Positions 1-5,928 are shown, counted from the stretch's first letter. The stretch: 12,948 bases of DNA from Campylobacterales bacterium (GCA_027056215.1 JALULO010000070.1:1-12948); one strand, 5' to 3'. The notes: generated by a model from the sequence alone, not told the origin. Made by a program: numbers and translations.

Positions 1-85
1 AAAATATGCTACCATTCTATATGGATAATCTACAACCTAATACTATCTGACTGAGAGTGTCATGTTGTTATTGTATATGCAGGTG

Positions 86-122
86 CTGTAAATTTACAGT
101 TAAACTTATGTAAGTTCTTACA
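86..122. promoter_or_regulatory. Two tandem TGTAA/TTACA dyads upstream of the repeat-protein gene
   Basis: A perfect 14-bp palindrome, CTGTAAATTTACAG (86-99), is followed by TGTAAGTTCTTACA (109-122), in which 6-bp arms flank TT. Both share TGTAA and TTACA half-sites. A third overlapping dyad, AACTTA-TG-TAAGTT (103-116), competes with the second if the region is transcribed. The pair sits 34-70 bp before the start codon at 156, where an operator or a 5' leader hairpin would be expected. No regulator can be named. AT-rich DNA yields short palindromes by chance, but two with the same half-sites in tandem is less likely to be accidental. Confidence 0.4.
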
Positions 123-155
123 AAAGATACAAATAAAAAGGATGGTGCTATAAAG

Positions 156-1493
156 ATGGAAACACGTAAAGAGACAACAGTTACTGAAAATACTCATAAA
201 GAGGGCATAATTACCGTAGAGACACCTGTTAAGATAATAATTACCAAAGATACTGTGATTATAGAGCCTTATACTGTATCGAATTTGGTTGAAACAGTTA
301 CAGAAGACCCAGTTGAAGAGGTAGCTAAAAAGATAGATGAGAAAAAAAACATTCTTTCTGAAGAAGTTCAAACTGAACCTGAAAAAGCTATTTCTGATGA
401 AGAAAAAGTTGAAGAAGAAGTAAAAACAGAAGTTACCGAAGAAACAATTGAAGAGGTAGCTGAAAAAGAGACTGTGGAAGAGACTGTAAATGATGATAGC
501 GTTAAGAACATAGCAAAAACAGTAGCAATCGGTGGTGCAATTGCTACAGCTGTCAATGCATCTGAAGAACCAACAAAAGATATTTCTACCGAAGAAAAAC
601 CTGATGTTATAAAAGAGGTTATAAAAGAGCCAAAAACTGAAATAGTAGAAAATACTTTAGCTGAAAAAGCAGAAGAAACACTAGAAGATGTAAAAACTGA
701 AACAGTTACAGAAGACCCAGTTGAAGAGTTAGCTGAAAAGATAGATGAGAAAAAAAACATTCTTTCTGAAGAGGTTCAAACTGAACCTGAAAAAGCTATT
801 TCTGATGAAGAAAAAGTTGAAGAAGAAGTAAAAACAGAAGTTACCGAAGAAACAATTGAAGAGGTAGCTGAAAAAGAGACTGTGGAAGAGACTGTAAATG
901 ATGATAGCGTTAAGAACATAGCAAAAACAGTAGCAATCGGTGGTGCAATTGCTACAGCTGTCAATGCATCTGAAGAACCAACAGAAGATATTTCTACCGA
1001 AGAAAAACCTGATGTTATAAAAGAGGTTATAGAAGAGCCAAAAACTGAAATAGTAGAAAATACTTTAGCTGAAAAAGCAGAAGAAACACTAGAAGATGTA
1101 AAAACTGAAACAGTTACAGAAGACCCAGTTGAAGAGGTAGCTGAAAAGATAGATGAGAAAAAAAACATTCTTTCTGAAGAGGTTCAAACTGAATCTGAAA
1201 AAGCTATTTCTGATGAAGAAAAAGTTGAAGAGATTGTAACCGCACATAAACCTGATGTTATAAAAGAGGTTATAGAAGATCCAAAAACTGAAATAGTAGA
1301 AAATACTTTAGCTGAAAAAGCAGAGGAAACACTAGAAGATGTAAAAACCGAAATTACTGAAGAAAATTCAGTAGAAAAAGCAGATGAAAAAGATATTCAA
1401 GAAATCGATGAAGTTTTACAAGCATATAGAGAGGGAAAAGGTACTTTCTTCCCTAAATGGATACATAAACTCTTTGGATCAAAAGATATATAG
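156..1493 (+). CDS. Acidic tandem-repeat protein of unknown function
   Basis: I do not recognise this 445-residue protein. After a short unique N-terminus (residues 1-45, rich in Thr, Val and Ile, no signal peptide) it consists of two full 136-residue repeats, a third shortened to 81 residues, and the start of a fourth. The repeats are dominated by Glu, Lys and Val with motifs such as DPVEEVAEKIDEKK and KPDVIKEVIEEPKTEIVE. They are probably helical or coiled-coil and strongly acidic. Each full repeat holds one Ala/Gly-rich segment, NIAKTVAIGGAIATAVNA, the only hydrophobic stretch; it could be a marginal membrane or packing helix. The unique C-terminus (about 420-445, AYREGKGTFFPKWIHKLFG) is basic and aromatic and might be the functional or anchoring end. 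The start at 156 has AAAGGA at 137-142, 13 bases upstream, which is slightly far. A tiny ATG-GTG-CTA-TAA frame lies between. Confidence 0.85.
   Translation: METRKETTVTENTHKEGIITVETPVKIIITKDTVIIEPYTVSNLVETVTEDPVEEVAKKIDEKKNILSEEVQTEPEKAISDEEKVEEEVKTEVTEETIEEVAEKETVEETVNDDSVKNIAKTVAIGGAIATAVNASEEPTKDISTEEKPDVIKEVIKEPKTEIVENTLAEKAEETLEDVKTETVTEDPVEELAEKIDEKKNILSEEVQTEPEKAISDEEKVEEEVKTEVTEETIEEVAEKETVEETVNDDSVKNIAKTVAIGGAIATAVNASEEPTEDISTEEKPDVIKEVIEEPKTEIVENTLAEKAEETLEDVKTETVTEDPVEEVAEKIDEKKNILSEEVQTESEKAISDEEKVEEIVTAHKPDVIKEVIEDPKTEIVENTLAEKAEETLEDVKTEITEENSVEKADEKDIQEIDEVLQAYREGKGTFFPKWIHKLFGSKDI
291..698 (+). repeat. 136-codon tandem repeat, copy 1
   Basis: This is the first 408-bp unit inside the acidic repeat protein, starting at GAAACAGTTACAGAAGACCC. 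It differs from copy 2 at only five positions in 408. Four of these change the amino acid (one Val/Leu, three Lys/Glu) and one is silent. Confidence 0.95.
699..1106 (+). repeat. 136-codon tandem repeat, copy 2
   Basis: This second 408-bp unit is directly adjacent to copy 1 in the same frame. The near identity at DNA level, third codon positions included, points to recent duplication or ongoing gene conversion rather than ancient repeats under protein-level selection. Confidence 0.95.
1107..1349 (+). repeat. Shortened tandem repeat, copy 3 (81 codons)
   Basis: The third unit begins with the same GAAACAGTTACAGAAGACCC. About 60 codons (from EVKTEV to ISTEE in copy 2) are replaced by five unrelated codons, IVTAH. 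The sequence then rejoins the repeat at KPDVIKEV. It therefore lacks the Ala/Gly-rich hydrophobic segment. A degenerate fourth start (ITEENSVEKADEK) follows. Confidence 0.9.
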
Positions 1494-1527
1494 GAAGTTA
1501 CAAGGTGGGATTACTCCCCTCCTTCCT
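1492..1527 (+). terminator. Weak hairpin after the repeat-protein gene
   Basis: An imperfect hairpin begins at the stop codon. AGG, AAGG and GGGA on the left pair with TCCC, CCTT and CCT on the right, with mismatched bulges. A pyrimidine-rich stretch, CTTTCTTTCCTTCC, follows at about 1533-1546, but there is no true T-run. It could be a weak terminator between this gene and the convergent transporter gene. The rest of 1528-1610 shows only a weak AT hairpin (CAAAAT/ATTTTG, 1568-1585). Confidence 0.3.
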
Positions 1528-1610
1528 ACAAGCTTTCTTTCCTTCCGTGCTTTTATCTCAATTGACACAAAATTATGCTATTTTGAAAAAGTAAGGATAT
1601 TAAATACCTA

Positions 1611-2474
1611 TTATTTTATCTGTCTGGTTAAAAGATAACCACCCAAAAGTACAGGCAACACCCCCAAAAGCTGGCGAAACTCTGGTACTTCATGCAGGTA
1701 AGAATAGGCAAAAAAGAGTGTTAGCATCGGGATGATGGCAAACATCGCGGAGAGTTTGGTGATGCTTACGCGGTGAAGTGCCTCCATCCATAGTATCTTG
1801 GAAAGTCCAAATATCAACAAACCTATCAAAACCACATATGGCAATGCTTGGGTGATATCATGATAACTCACTTTTGGCTCGATAATCCATGCAAATAAGC
1901 CTATCACAGGCAGTGCGATAAGTGTACGAAATCCCAAAATAGTTTCAGAGGAACAATGGGTGCGTGTTCTTTTGGAGTAGTAGTTTCCGATAGGAGCGAT
2001 AGCCGCACCGATTAAGATAAGCACATCTCCCCTATTGATAACCAACTCTTCGGGCATCATGATAACTATAGCCCCTACTCCCATGATCACTGCACCGATG
2101 GTATGTATCTTATCCATCTTCTCACCACCGATGACATTGAAGTAGAGGTAGGAAAAGAGTACTTGCATGAAGATGATTACCGCCATATTGCCAGCAGTGG
2201 TGTACTGCATCCCCAAGAATACAAAAACAAAAAGGATCGTTATCCAAAAACTTGTTAGCAACAAATCTTTATAGGCTTTAGGGTTTTTGAGCTCCCTAAA
2301 AAGATTTTTCTTTCTCATGATAACGATAAAAAAACCAAGCGAAACCAACAGTGAAAAGGCATAGGTATGCAACGGACCGATATGTTTTATCGCCACGATA
2401 GAGAGGATCGGAAACCAACTCTCCAAAAGAGCCAACCCCAACATATACAATTCACCTTCACGCTCTTGTGTCAT
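1611..2474 (-). CDS. EamA/DMT-family inner-membrane transporter
   Basis: This is a hydrophobic protein of about 287 residues with roughly ten predicted membrane helices arranged as two EamA-like halves. The second half is typical, with IAPIGNYYSKR after a loop and the helix pair ending VSITKLSAMFAIIPMLTLFF. The drug/metabolite transporter superfamily includes exporters of amino acids and other metabolites; the substrate cannot be told from sequence. Length and the family's late glycine/proline features fit an intact protein. The frame opens with GTG-ATG. The Shine-Dalgarno AAAGGA (2480-2485) is five bases from the ATG at 2474 but only two from the GTG at 2477, so I prefer the ATG. A TACACT -10-like box preceded by TG (minus strand, 2507-2499) may be its promoter. 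It is convergent with the repeat-protein gene. Confidence 0.88.
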   Translation of the reverse strand: MTQEREGELYMLGLALLESWFPILSIVAIKHIGPLHTYAFSLLVSLGFFIVIMRKKNLFRELKNPKAYKDLLLTSFWITILFVFVFLGMQYTTAGNMAVIIFMQVLFSYLYFNVIGGEKMDKIHTIGAVIMGVGAIVIMMPEELVINRGDVLILIGAAIAPIGNYYSKRTRTHCSSETILGFRTLIALPVIGLFAWIIEPKVSYHDITQALPYVVLIGLLIFGLSKILWMEALHRVSITKLSAMFAIIPMLTLFFAYSYLHEVPEFRQLLGVLPVLLGGYLLTRQIK

Positions 2475-2579
2475 CACTTTCCTTTACAATTTGACGCAGT
2501 GTAGCATTTTTGAACATATGTTAGTCATAGATTTTATATTATGAGCATGAGATATGATTTTGACACCTTTATGTCTAGT

Positions 2580-2783
2580 TTAAATTTTTAGAGATTGAAA
2601 AAAGATACTCTCCATCAATTTTAAATCTCCATTTGCACCCTTGATAGAGGCTAAAACTATATCTTTAGATTCGATATCATGAAAGCTTAAAATATACCCT
2701 GCATTTTTTGCTAAATATTCCATAAAAATTCTTTGGACTCTTCCATTTCCCTCCCTGATCTGTTTTATCAAAGCATTCTGATT
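2580..2783 (-). pseudogene. Remnant of a Fic-family protein (3' end only)
   Basis: About 68 codons are open from the in-frame TAG at 2784-2786 to the stop at 2580. They contain IREGNGRVQRIFMEYLAKNAGY, which matches the second half of the Fic core motif HxFx(D/E)GNGRxxR and the helix after it, then a tail (ASIKGANGDLKLMESIF) resembling the end of many Fic domains. The catalytic His position reads Lys (KQIREGNGR), and everything N-terminal of the motif is absent, because the cytochrome c stop codon lies at 2789-2791. There is no good ribosome binding site; the only start is a TTG at 2771. Fic proteins usually transfer AMP to target proteins, and this fragment cannot. It is most simply read as the tail of a deleted or displaced fic gene. 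Whether it is expressed is unknown. Confidence 0.7.
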
Positions 2784-2788
2784 CTACA

Positions 2789-3127
2789 TCAATTTTTCTT
2801 TTTAATCATCCATTTTTTAAACGGTTGCAAAGAGTCAATATACGCTGCAACTTCTTTAATCTCACTATCTTCTAAAGGAAGTGTAGGCATAGCATTTGCA
2901 CTATATCCAAACTTTTTATACATGGAATACGGATCTTTTACATAGTGCATGATATCTTCTTTTTTTCTTGTATACGATACCATATTAAAATCAGGTCCTA
3001 GTGCTTGACCTCCGTTAACAGTATGACACATCGCACAGTTTGCAGAGTAAACTGCTTTTCCTTTTGAAACATCTGCGATGGCATTTACAACCGATAAATA
3101 GAGTACTAAAAAGATAATTTTTTTCAT
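2789..3127 (-). CDS. Small periplasmic class I cytochrome c
   Basis: This is a 112-residue protein with an N-terminal signal peptide (MKKIIFLVLYLSVVNAIA, likely cleavage near residue 18). It has one haem-binding CAMCH motif (Cys31, Cys34, His35) and a plausible distal ligand Met80 in NAMPTL, followed by the usual C-terminal helix (DSEIKEVAAYIDSL). The mature protein is about 94 residues, typical of monohaem soluble cytochromes that shuttle electrons between quinol-oxidising complexes and terminal enzymes in the periplasm. Its partner is not identifiable here. The start is supported by AAGG six bases upstream. A perfect FNR-like box and a well-placed -10 element lie upstream, so expression is probably tied to oxygen or another respiratory signal. 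The C-terminus (FKKWMIKKKN) is unusually basic. Confidence 0.92.
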   Translation of the reverse strand: MKKIIFLVLYLSVVNAIADVSKGKAVYSANCAMCHTVNGGQALGPDFNMVSYTRKKEDIMHYVKDPYSMYKKFGYSANAMPTLPLEDSEIKEVAAYIDSLQPFKKWMIKKKN

Positions 3128-3151
3128 TTTAAACCTTAAAATTTTATTATT

Positions 3152-3168
3152 AGGATAAAAAGTATCCT
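3152..3168 (-). promoter_or_regulatory. AGGATA/TATCCT inverted repeat in the cytochrome c leader
   Basis: Six-base perfect arms (AGGATA 3152-3157, TATCCT 3163-3168) separated by five bases lie in the predicted 5' leader of the cytochrome c transcript, between its putative start site and the Shine-Dalgarno. It could be a hairpin in the leader or an operator; nothing else indicates which. Confidence 0.3.
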
Positions 3169-3185
3169 GTTTAGTTTGAGGTCAA

Positions 3186-3191
3186 AATATA
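3186..3191 (-). promoter_or_regulatory. -10 element for the cytochrome c gene
   Basis: Read on the minus strand this is TATATT, five of six matches to TATAAT. It places transcription start near 3179-3177 and gives a leader of about 50 bases. The spacing puts the FNR-like box at about -41.5, which is what supports this -10 over other AT-rich hexamers nearby. A small dyad, TTTGA-GG-TCAAA (3175-3186), overlaps the predicted start site. Confidence 0.5.
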
Positions 3192-3213
3192 TCGAAATAT
3201 TTTCTCTATAAAG

Positions 3214-3227
3214 TTGATTTAGATCAA
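3214..3227. promoter_or_regulatory. Perfect FNR-like box (TTGAT-N4-ATCAA)
   Basis: TTGATTTAGATCAA has perfect 5-bp arms around TTAG and matches the TTGAT-N4-ATCAA consensus of Crp/FNR-family regulators. Its centre (3220.5) lies about 93 bp before the cytochrome c start and 41.5 bp before the start site predicted from the TATATT box, the classic class II activator position. No regulator gene is in the window, and related family members use similar half-sites, so the exact protein is unknown. Confidence 0.7.
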
Positions 3228-3310
3228 TAAAGGGATAGATATTATCTTATTTGTTTCGATCTTCTACTATGGAGAGGTTTATTTTTTGTATACGCTAAAA
3301 GTTCCTAAAT

Positions 3311-4084
3311 TCAGACAATCTGTACTTCATTTTCCAAAGCGATGCCAAACTTTTGAAAAACCTTCTCTTTTGCTAAGTTCAGCAAAGTGAGTGCATCTTT
3401 AAAGGTTGCATTGCCAAGATTTACCAAAAAATTGGCATGTACATCGCTAAACGCAGCATCACCTATGTGATATCCTTTCATGCCCACTGCTTCGATAAGC
3501 CTTCCAGCATAGTCTCCGTTGGGGTTTTTAAAAGCAGATCCAGGACTTGGGTCTTTGGGTTGATTGGCTCGCATTTTGGTAAAAAGTGCCAGTTTTTCAT
3601 GATCAAACCCCTCTTCTACATCAAAAACAGCTTCGTAGATAATATCATCTATATCGGTAAAACGATAACCAAACGCGATCTCCTCTTTGGAGATATACCC
3701 TTTTGCAGTTTTGATTTTCACTAGGTGATTAAAAATCTCATCCTCTTTCATCCCTGCATTCATGTAGACTAATCCGCCTAGCGTACCGGGAAGTTTACCA
3801 AGATACTCAAAACCTTTGATGTCATGTTTTTTCACAAAAGAAAAAATCCGCCCACTTTTAGTCGCCCCACCAACCGTAAGTTGCTTATCGTGTAGGGTTA
3901 TATAGTCAAAGTGTTTAGAGAGCATCGCCAAAGGTTTGGGATGAGGAGATACAAGAAGGTTATTTGCCCCACCGATGATAAACACTTCATCTGAAAATGC
4001 TTCTACCGTGTCAATCAACCGCACCTCAACGATAGGTCCGATCTTGATAGAGCTGTATTTGGAAAAGTCGATACGACGCGTCAT
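3311..4084 (-). CDS. murB: UDP-N-acetylenolpyruvoylglucosamine reductase MurB
   Basis: MurB reduces UDP-GlcNAc-enolpyruvate to UDP-MurNAc with NADPH and FAD, in cytoplasmic peptidoglycan precursor synthesis. The 257-residue form shows the FAD-binding segment (IIGGANNLLVSP, 36-47), LPGTLGG (98-104), GYR (139-141), the catalytic-serine motif PGSAFKNP (181-188, Ser183), HANFLVN (216-222) and a C-terminal Glu-Val (253-254). The short type II form without the extra loop is usual in Campylobacterota. The frame is open 23 codons further upstream, but family similarity begins near MTRRIDFSKYSSIKIGP. The ATG at 4084 overlaps the fliQ stop as TGATG, so translation is probably coupled; I see no separate Shine-Dalgarno. 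The fliQ-murB order is known in Campylobacter. Confidence 0.93.
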   Translation of the reverse strand: MTRRIDFSKYSSIKIGPIVEVRLIDTVEAFSDEVFIIGGANNLLVSPHPKPLAMLSKHFDYITLHDKQLTVGGATKSGRIFSFVKKHDIKGFEYLGKLPGTLGGLVYMNAGMKEDEIFNHLVKIKTAKGYISKEEIAFGYRFTDIDDIIYEAVFDVEEGFDHEKLALFTKMRANQPKDPSPGSAFKNPNGDYAGRLIEAVGMKGYHIGDAAFSDVHANFLVNLGNATFKDALTLLNLAKEKVFQKFGIALENEVQIV

Positions 4085-4350
4085 CAAAAAAGAAAAGTCG
4101 GAATCATATTGATTAGTTTGGTGGTGTACTCTATCATCATATTCATCATCCACGGCATCATAAAAACTAGAATCCCCACAACAACAAGGATTTTAGGCAC
4201 AAACGAGAGTGTCATCTCATTGATCTGAGTTGTTGCTTGAAAGATCGAAATCATCAAACCAGCGATCAAACCACCCATCAACATCGGTAAAGAAAGGTAG
4301 AGTGCAAGTTTAAACGTCTCAACACCTAGACCAATCAGTTTTGCTTCCAT
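4084..4350 (-). CDS. fliQ: Flagellar export apparatus protein FliQ
   Basis: This 88-residue protein has two hydrophobic helices (about 16-38 and 50-72) around the conserved centre LMISIFQATTQINEMTLSFVPKI, the signature of FliQ/SpaQ. FliQ is part of the FliPQR gate of the flagellar type III export machine in the inner membrane, through which rod, hook and filament proteins pass. The length is normal for the family. The start has a strong AGGAGG seven bases upstream. It is the first gene of a coupled pair with murB; other flagellar genes are not adjacent here. A weak TATAGT -10-like sequence lies at 4387-4382 on the minus strand, about 35 bp before the start. Confidence 0.95.
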   Translation of the reverse strand: MEAKLIGLGVETFKLALYLSLPMLMGGLIAGLMISIFQATTQINEMTLSFVPKILVVVGILVFMMPWMMNMMIEYTTKLINMIPTFLF

Positions 4351-4429
4351 GTAGGCTCCTCCTGTGGTTATTTTCTATTTTACTATATAGTTGCTTGTTC
4401 AATTGCAAACAGAGTTTTTATTTGTACAT

Positions 4430-4699
4430 CTAATCATAAGCACTTTGTCTATGTTTAAAATCAGTCACTATAACTAAAACTTTTTCATTTTCGATAAGAT
4501 AAAACACTCTATAGCTCCCGATTCTATATCTATAATATCCTTCAAACTTACCTTTTAATTTTTTGATATTTACACCAAAGTACGGGTTTGATTTTAATTG
4601 AGGATAAACTATATTTTTTATTTTTTCATACAATTTAGGACTCATGTTTTCTTTTTTCTTTAAGAAGTTTTTGGTCTCTGCTATTTGAAAATCAGACAA
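4430..4699 (-). CDS. RelE/ParE-superfamily toxin of a toxin-antitoxin pair
   Basis: This 89-residue basic protein has the fold signature of the RelE/ParE superfamily: N-terminal helices (FLKKKENMSPKLYEKIKNIV), IKKLKGKFEGYYRYRIGSYRVFYLI (45-69) with Arg57, Arg59 and Arg64 on the central strands, and the C-terminal VTDFKHRQSAYD (78-89) with His83, Arg84 and Tyr88. Members are either ribosome-dependent mRNA cleavers or gyrase poisons. The R-Y-R-I-G-x-Y-R pattern is common to both, so the activity cannot be decided here. The start is a TTG at 4699 that overlaps the end of the antitoxin gene by 8 bases (an in-frame TAA lies just before), as expected for coupled translation. The next Met (residue 19) would delete the first helix. 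Confidence 0.85.
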   Translation of the reverse strand: MSDFQIAETKNFLKKKENMSPKLYEKIKNIVYPQLKSNPYFGVNIKKLKGKFEGYYRYRIGSYRVFYLIENEKVLVIVTDFKHRQSAYD

Positions 4700-4928
4700 T
4701 TACATAATCCCCGTTTATAGCCTCTTTTAAACCCGTTTCTAGATCTTTCACCAACGCTTTATCTTCCAAAATCTCATGCATCTCATGATCACTAACGTAC
4801 TGAGTCGATGTCAAGTATTGCAATGTGGCAAACTCTATAAAATTTGATATATTTCTTCTTTGTCCATCTGCCGCCAACTTTATCATTTGATAAACCGAAT
4901 CATCCACTCTCATAGTTAAAGTTTTCAT
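4692..4928 (-). CDS. Ribbon-helix-helix (CopG-like) antitoxin
   Basis: This 78-residue protein starts MKTLTMRVDDSVYQMIK. The N-terminal strand (KTLTMRVD) and two helices with ISNFIEFAT fit a ribbon-helix-helix DNA-binding domain (1-40). The acidic C-terminal half (HEMHEILEDKALVKDLETG) would bind the toxin. It represses its own operon in the usual scheme. The frame is open to 4979, but I use the ATG at 4928. That ATG has AAGGAT 8 bases upstream (4936-4941), and the longer form would begin upstream of the predicted transcription start near 4952. The final codons overlap the toxin gene. A near-consensus promoter and candidate operator half-sites lie immediately upstream. Confidence 0.85.
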   Translation of the reverse strand: MKTLTMRVDDSVYQMIKLAADGQRRNISNFIEFATLQYLTSTQYVSDHEMHEILEDKALVKDLETGLKEAINGDYVIV

Positions 4929-4939
4929 TGCATACATCC

Positions 4940-4979
4940 TTGAATATTTATTTTTAGTATTGTATTCAATTTTATTCAA
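4940..4979. promoter_or_regulatory. TATTCAA half-sites over the toxin-antitoxin promoter
   Basis: TTGAATA (4940-4946) is inverted relative to TATTCAA at 4963-4969, and a second direct copy, TATTCAA, lies at 4973-4979, exactly 10 bp from the first. The sites flank and overlap the -10 box and spacer of the antitoxin promoter. Ribbon-helix-helix repressors commonly bind short repeated half-sites about one helical turn apart, so this is a plausible autoregulatory operator. Confidence 0.5.
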
Positions 4980-4987
4980 AATGTCAA
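4959..4987 (-). promoter_or_regulatory. Near-consensus sigma-70 promoter of the toxin-antitoxin operon
   Basis: On the minus strand, TTGACA (4987-4982), a 17-bp spacer and TACAAT (4964-4959) give eleven of twelve consensus bases at ideal spacing. Transcription would start near 4952, 24 bases before the antitoxin ATG at 4928. Upstream, 4989-5021 is almost pure A+T and could act as an UP element. A perfect -35 is unusual for Campylobacterota promoters and suggests strong, repressor-controlled expression. Confidence 0.75.
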
Positions 4988-5021
4988 GATGCTATATTTT
5001 ATAAAATTTATAGAAAAAATA

Positions 5022-5846
5022 TTACCTCAGCCCGTATTGCCCCTGCAAATATCTCGCTACGCCGTCTTCATCATTGGTATGGGGCAGTATCTCGGTCGCG
5101 ACTGCTTTTAACTCTTCCACTGCATTGGCAACGGCGATTTTTCGGTGTGCGATGTCAAACATTCCGATGTCGTTGTGGCTGTCTCCAAAGGCGGTGATTT
5201 GCAGGTCGTCATACCCCATTTCAAGCAGTTTTTGCAACGCATGGGCTTTATCACCGTGTAGATGAAGTACGGTCAGAAAGTATCCGTCGATATAGGGATC
5301 TTTGGCAAATTTGATCTCGATCGCATCGCCAAACGTTTCATGTAATACTTCGTACAACGCTTCCAGCGACTCTTTTTGATCAATATAGACGATCTTGATA
5401 TTTTTATGCAGTGCATTGAGAGAAGAGTCGTGTTGCAAGCGTTTGTCGTTGCGATATTCATGAAGCAGGGTTTGCTGTAGTTGGTTTGTTTTTCCGTATC
5501 GAAAACGCTCTGTACCATCTATATCAAGCCCGATCACAAACGGTTCAAGATCAAACCTTCTGCCACACGTCAGAATCTCCTGCGTAATCGCTTCATGAAG
5601 TGCATTGCAAAGCAGTATCTCTCCCTCGGGTGAGATGATCATCGCACCATCCATCACGATCAGCGGATGGTGCAGTTTCAGCTCTTTCAAAAGCTCCAGC
5701 GTTTTCGGTGCACTTCTGGCGGTAGCGACGGTGAGTTTGATATCTTGCGCAGCAAGTGTGTTCCAGATTTTGACACTGTAATCGGAAACGGTAAGATTGG
5801 AACGAAGCAGTGTTTTGTCGAGGTCTGTAATGTAGAGGTTTTTCAT
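5022..5846 (-). CDS. HAD-superfamily (Cof-like, type IIB) phosphatase
   Basis: This 274-residue hydrolase carries all four HAD motifs: DLDKT (Asp8 nucleophile, Asp10), Thr42 in VATARS, Lys200 in HGDKAHAL, and GDSHND (221-226), which binds Mg. The cap between about 85 and 190 is of the C2 type seen in Cof-like sugar phosphatases and mannosyl-phosphoglycerate phosphatases. The natural substrate cannot be assigned; candidates are small phosphorylated sugars or cofactors in the cytoplasm. It is divergent from lutA across about 110 bp. A TATAAT on the minus strand (5899-5894) is the likely -10, giving a leader of about 41 bases. The Shine-Dalgarno GGAG is rather far (about 12 bases). Base composition is closer to the lut genes than to the AT-rich genes on its other side. 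Confidence 0.88.
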   Translation of the reverse strand: MKNLYITDLDKTLLRSNLTVSDYSVKIWNTLAAQDIKLTVATARSAPKTLELLKELKLHHPLIVMDGAMIISPEGEILLCNALHEAITQEILTCGRRFDLEPFVIGLDIDGTERFRYGKTNQLQQTLLHEYRNDKRLQHDSSLNALHKNIKIVYIDQKESLEALYEVLHETFGDAIEIKFAKDPYIDGYFLTVLHLHGDKAHALQKLLEMGYDDLQITAFGDSHNDIGMFDIAHRKIAVANAVEELKAVATEILPHTNDEDGVARYLQGQYGLR

Positions 5847-5893
5847 CGTATATCTTGCTCCACACGCTACCCTTGTTTGTTATCTTTGGAGTG

Positions 5894-5899
5894 ATTATA
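5894..5899 (-). promoter_or_regulatory. -10 box for the HAD phosphatase gene
   Basis: TATAAT on the minus strand is a perfect -10 hexamer, with predicted start near 5887. No convincing -35 is present, which is common in Campylobacterota. Confidence 0.5.
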
Positions 5900-5919
5900 G
5901 TATATTTCATAAAACAATC

Positions 5920-5928
5920 TGCTAAAAT
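5920..5928 (+). promoter_or_regulatory. Extended -10 box for lutABC
   Basis: TGCTAAAAT is an extended -10 (TGn before TAAAAT). Transcription would start near 5935, leaving a leader of about 22 bases before the lutA ATG at 5957. The same nonamer precedes the ybgC-like gene at 10563-10571. Confidence 0.5.

Noticed and set aside
1..155. Possible small gene or RNA before the repeat-protein gene
   Set aside because: No tRNA or rRNA features and no credible frame were seen; only the short dyads at 86-122 are notable.
368..1168. Two Ser/Val-rich antisense frames of 130 codons each inside the repeat gene
   Set aside because: They are 408 bp apart and nearly identical because they mirror the sense repeats. 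GAA/AAA-rich sense codons avoid stops on the other strand. They have no ribosome binding sites.
1384..1638. 84-codon plus-strand frame overlapping the end of the repeat gene
   Set aside because: It overlaps the coding sequence in another frame, its composition is not protein-like beyond the overlap, and it runs into the end of the convergent transporter gene.
4085..4153. 23-codon N-terminal extension of murB
   Set aside because: It lies inside fliQ, is not conserved in character (DDEYDDRVHHQTNQ), and the TGATG overlap gives a natural start at 4084.
4929..4979. 17-codon N-terminal extension of the antitoxin
   Set aside because: It would begin within the promoter spacer, upstream of the predicted transcription start. 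The ATG at 4928 has its own good Shine-Dalgarno.
4992..5013. AT-rich imperfect palindrome after the HAD gene, considered as a terminator
   Set aside because: The stem is short and all A/T except its outer pair, and the run of A lies on the wrong side for a minus-strand terminator. It is better read as an A+T-rich element upstream of the toxin-antitoxin promoter.
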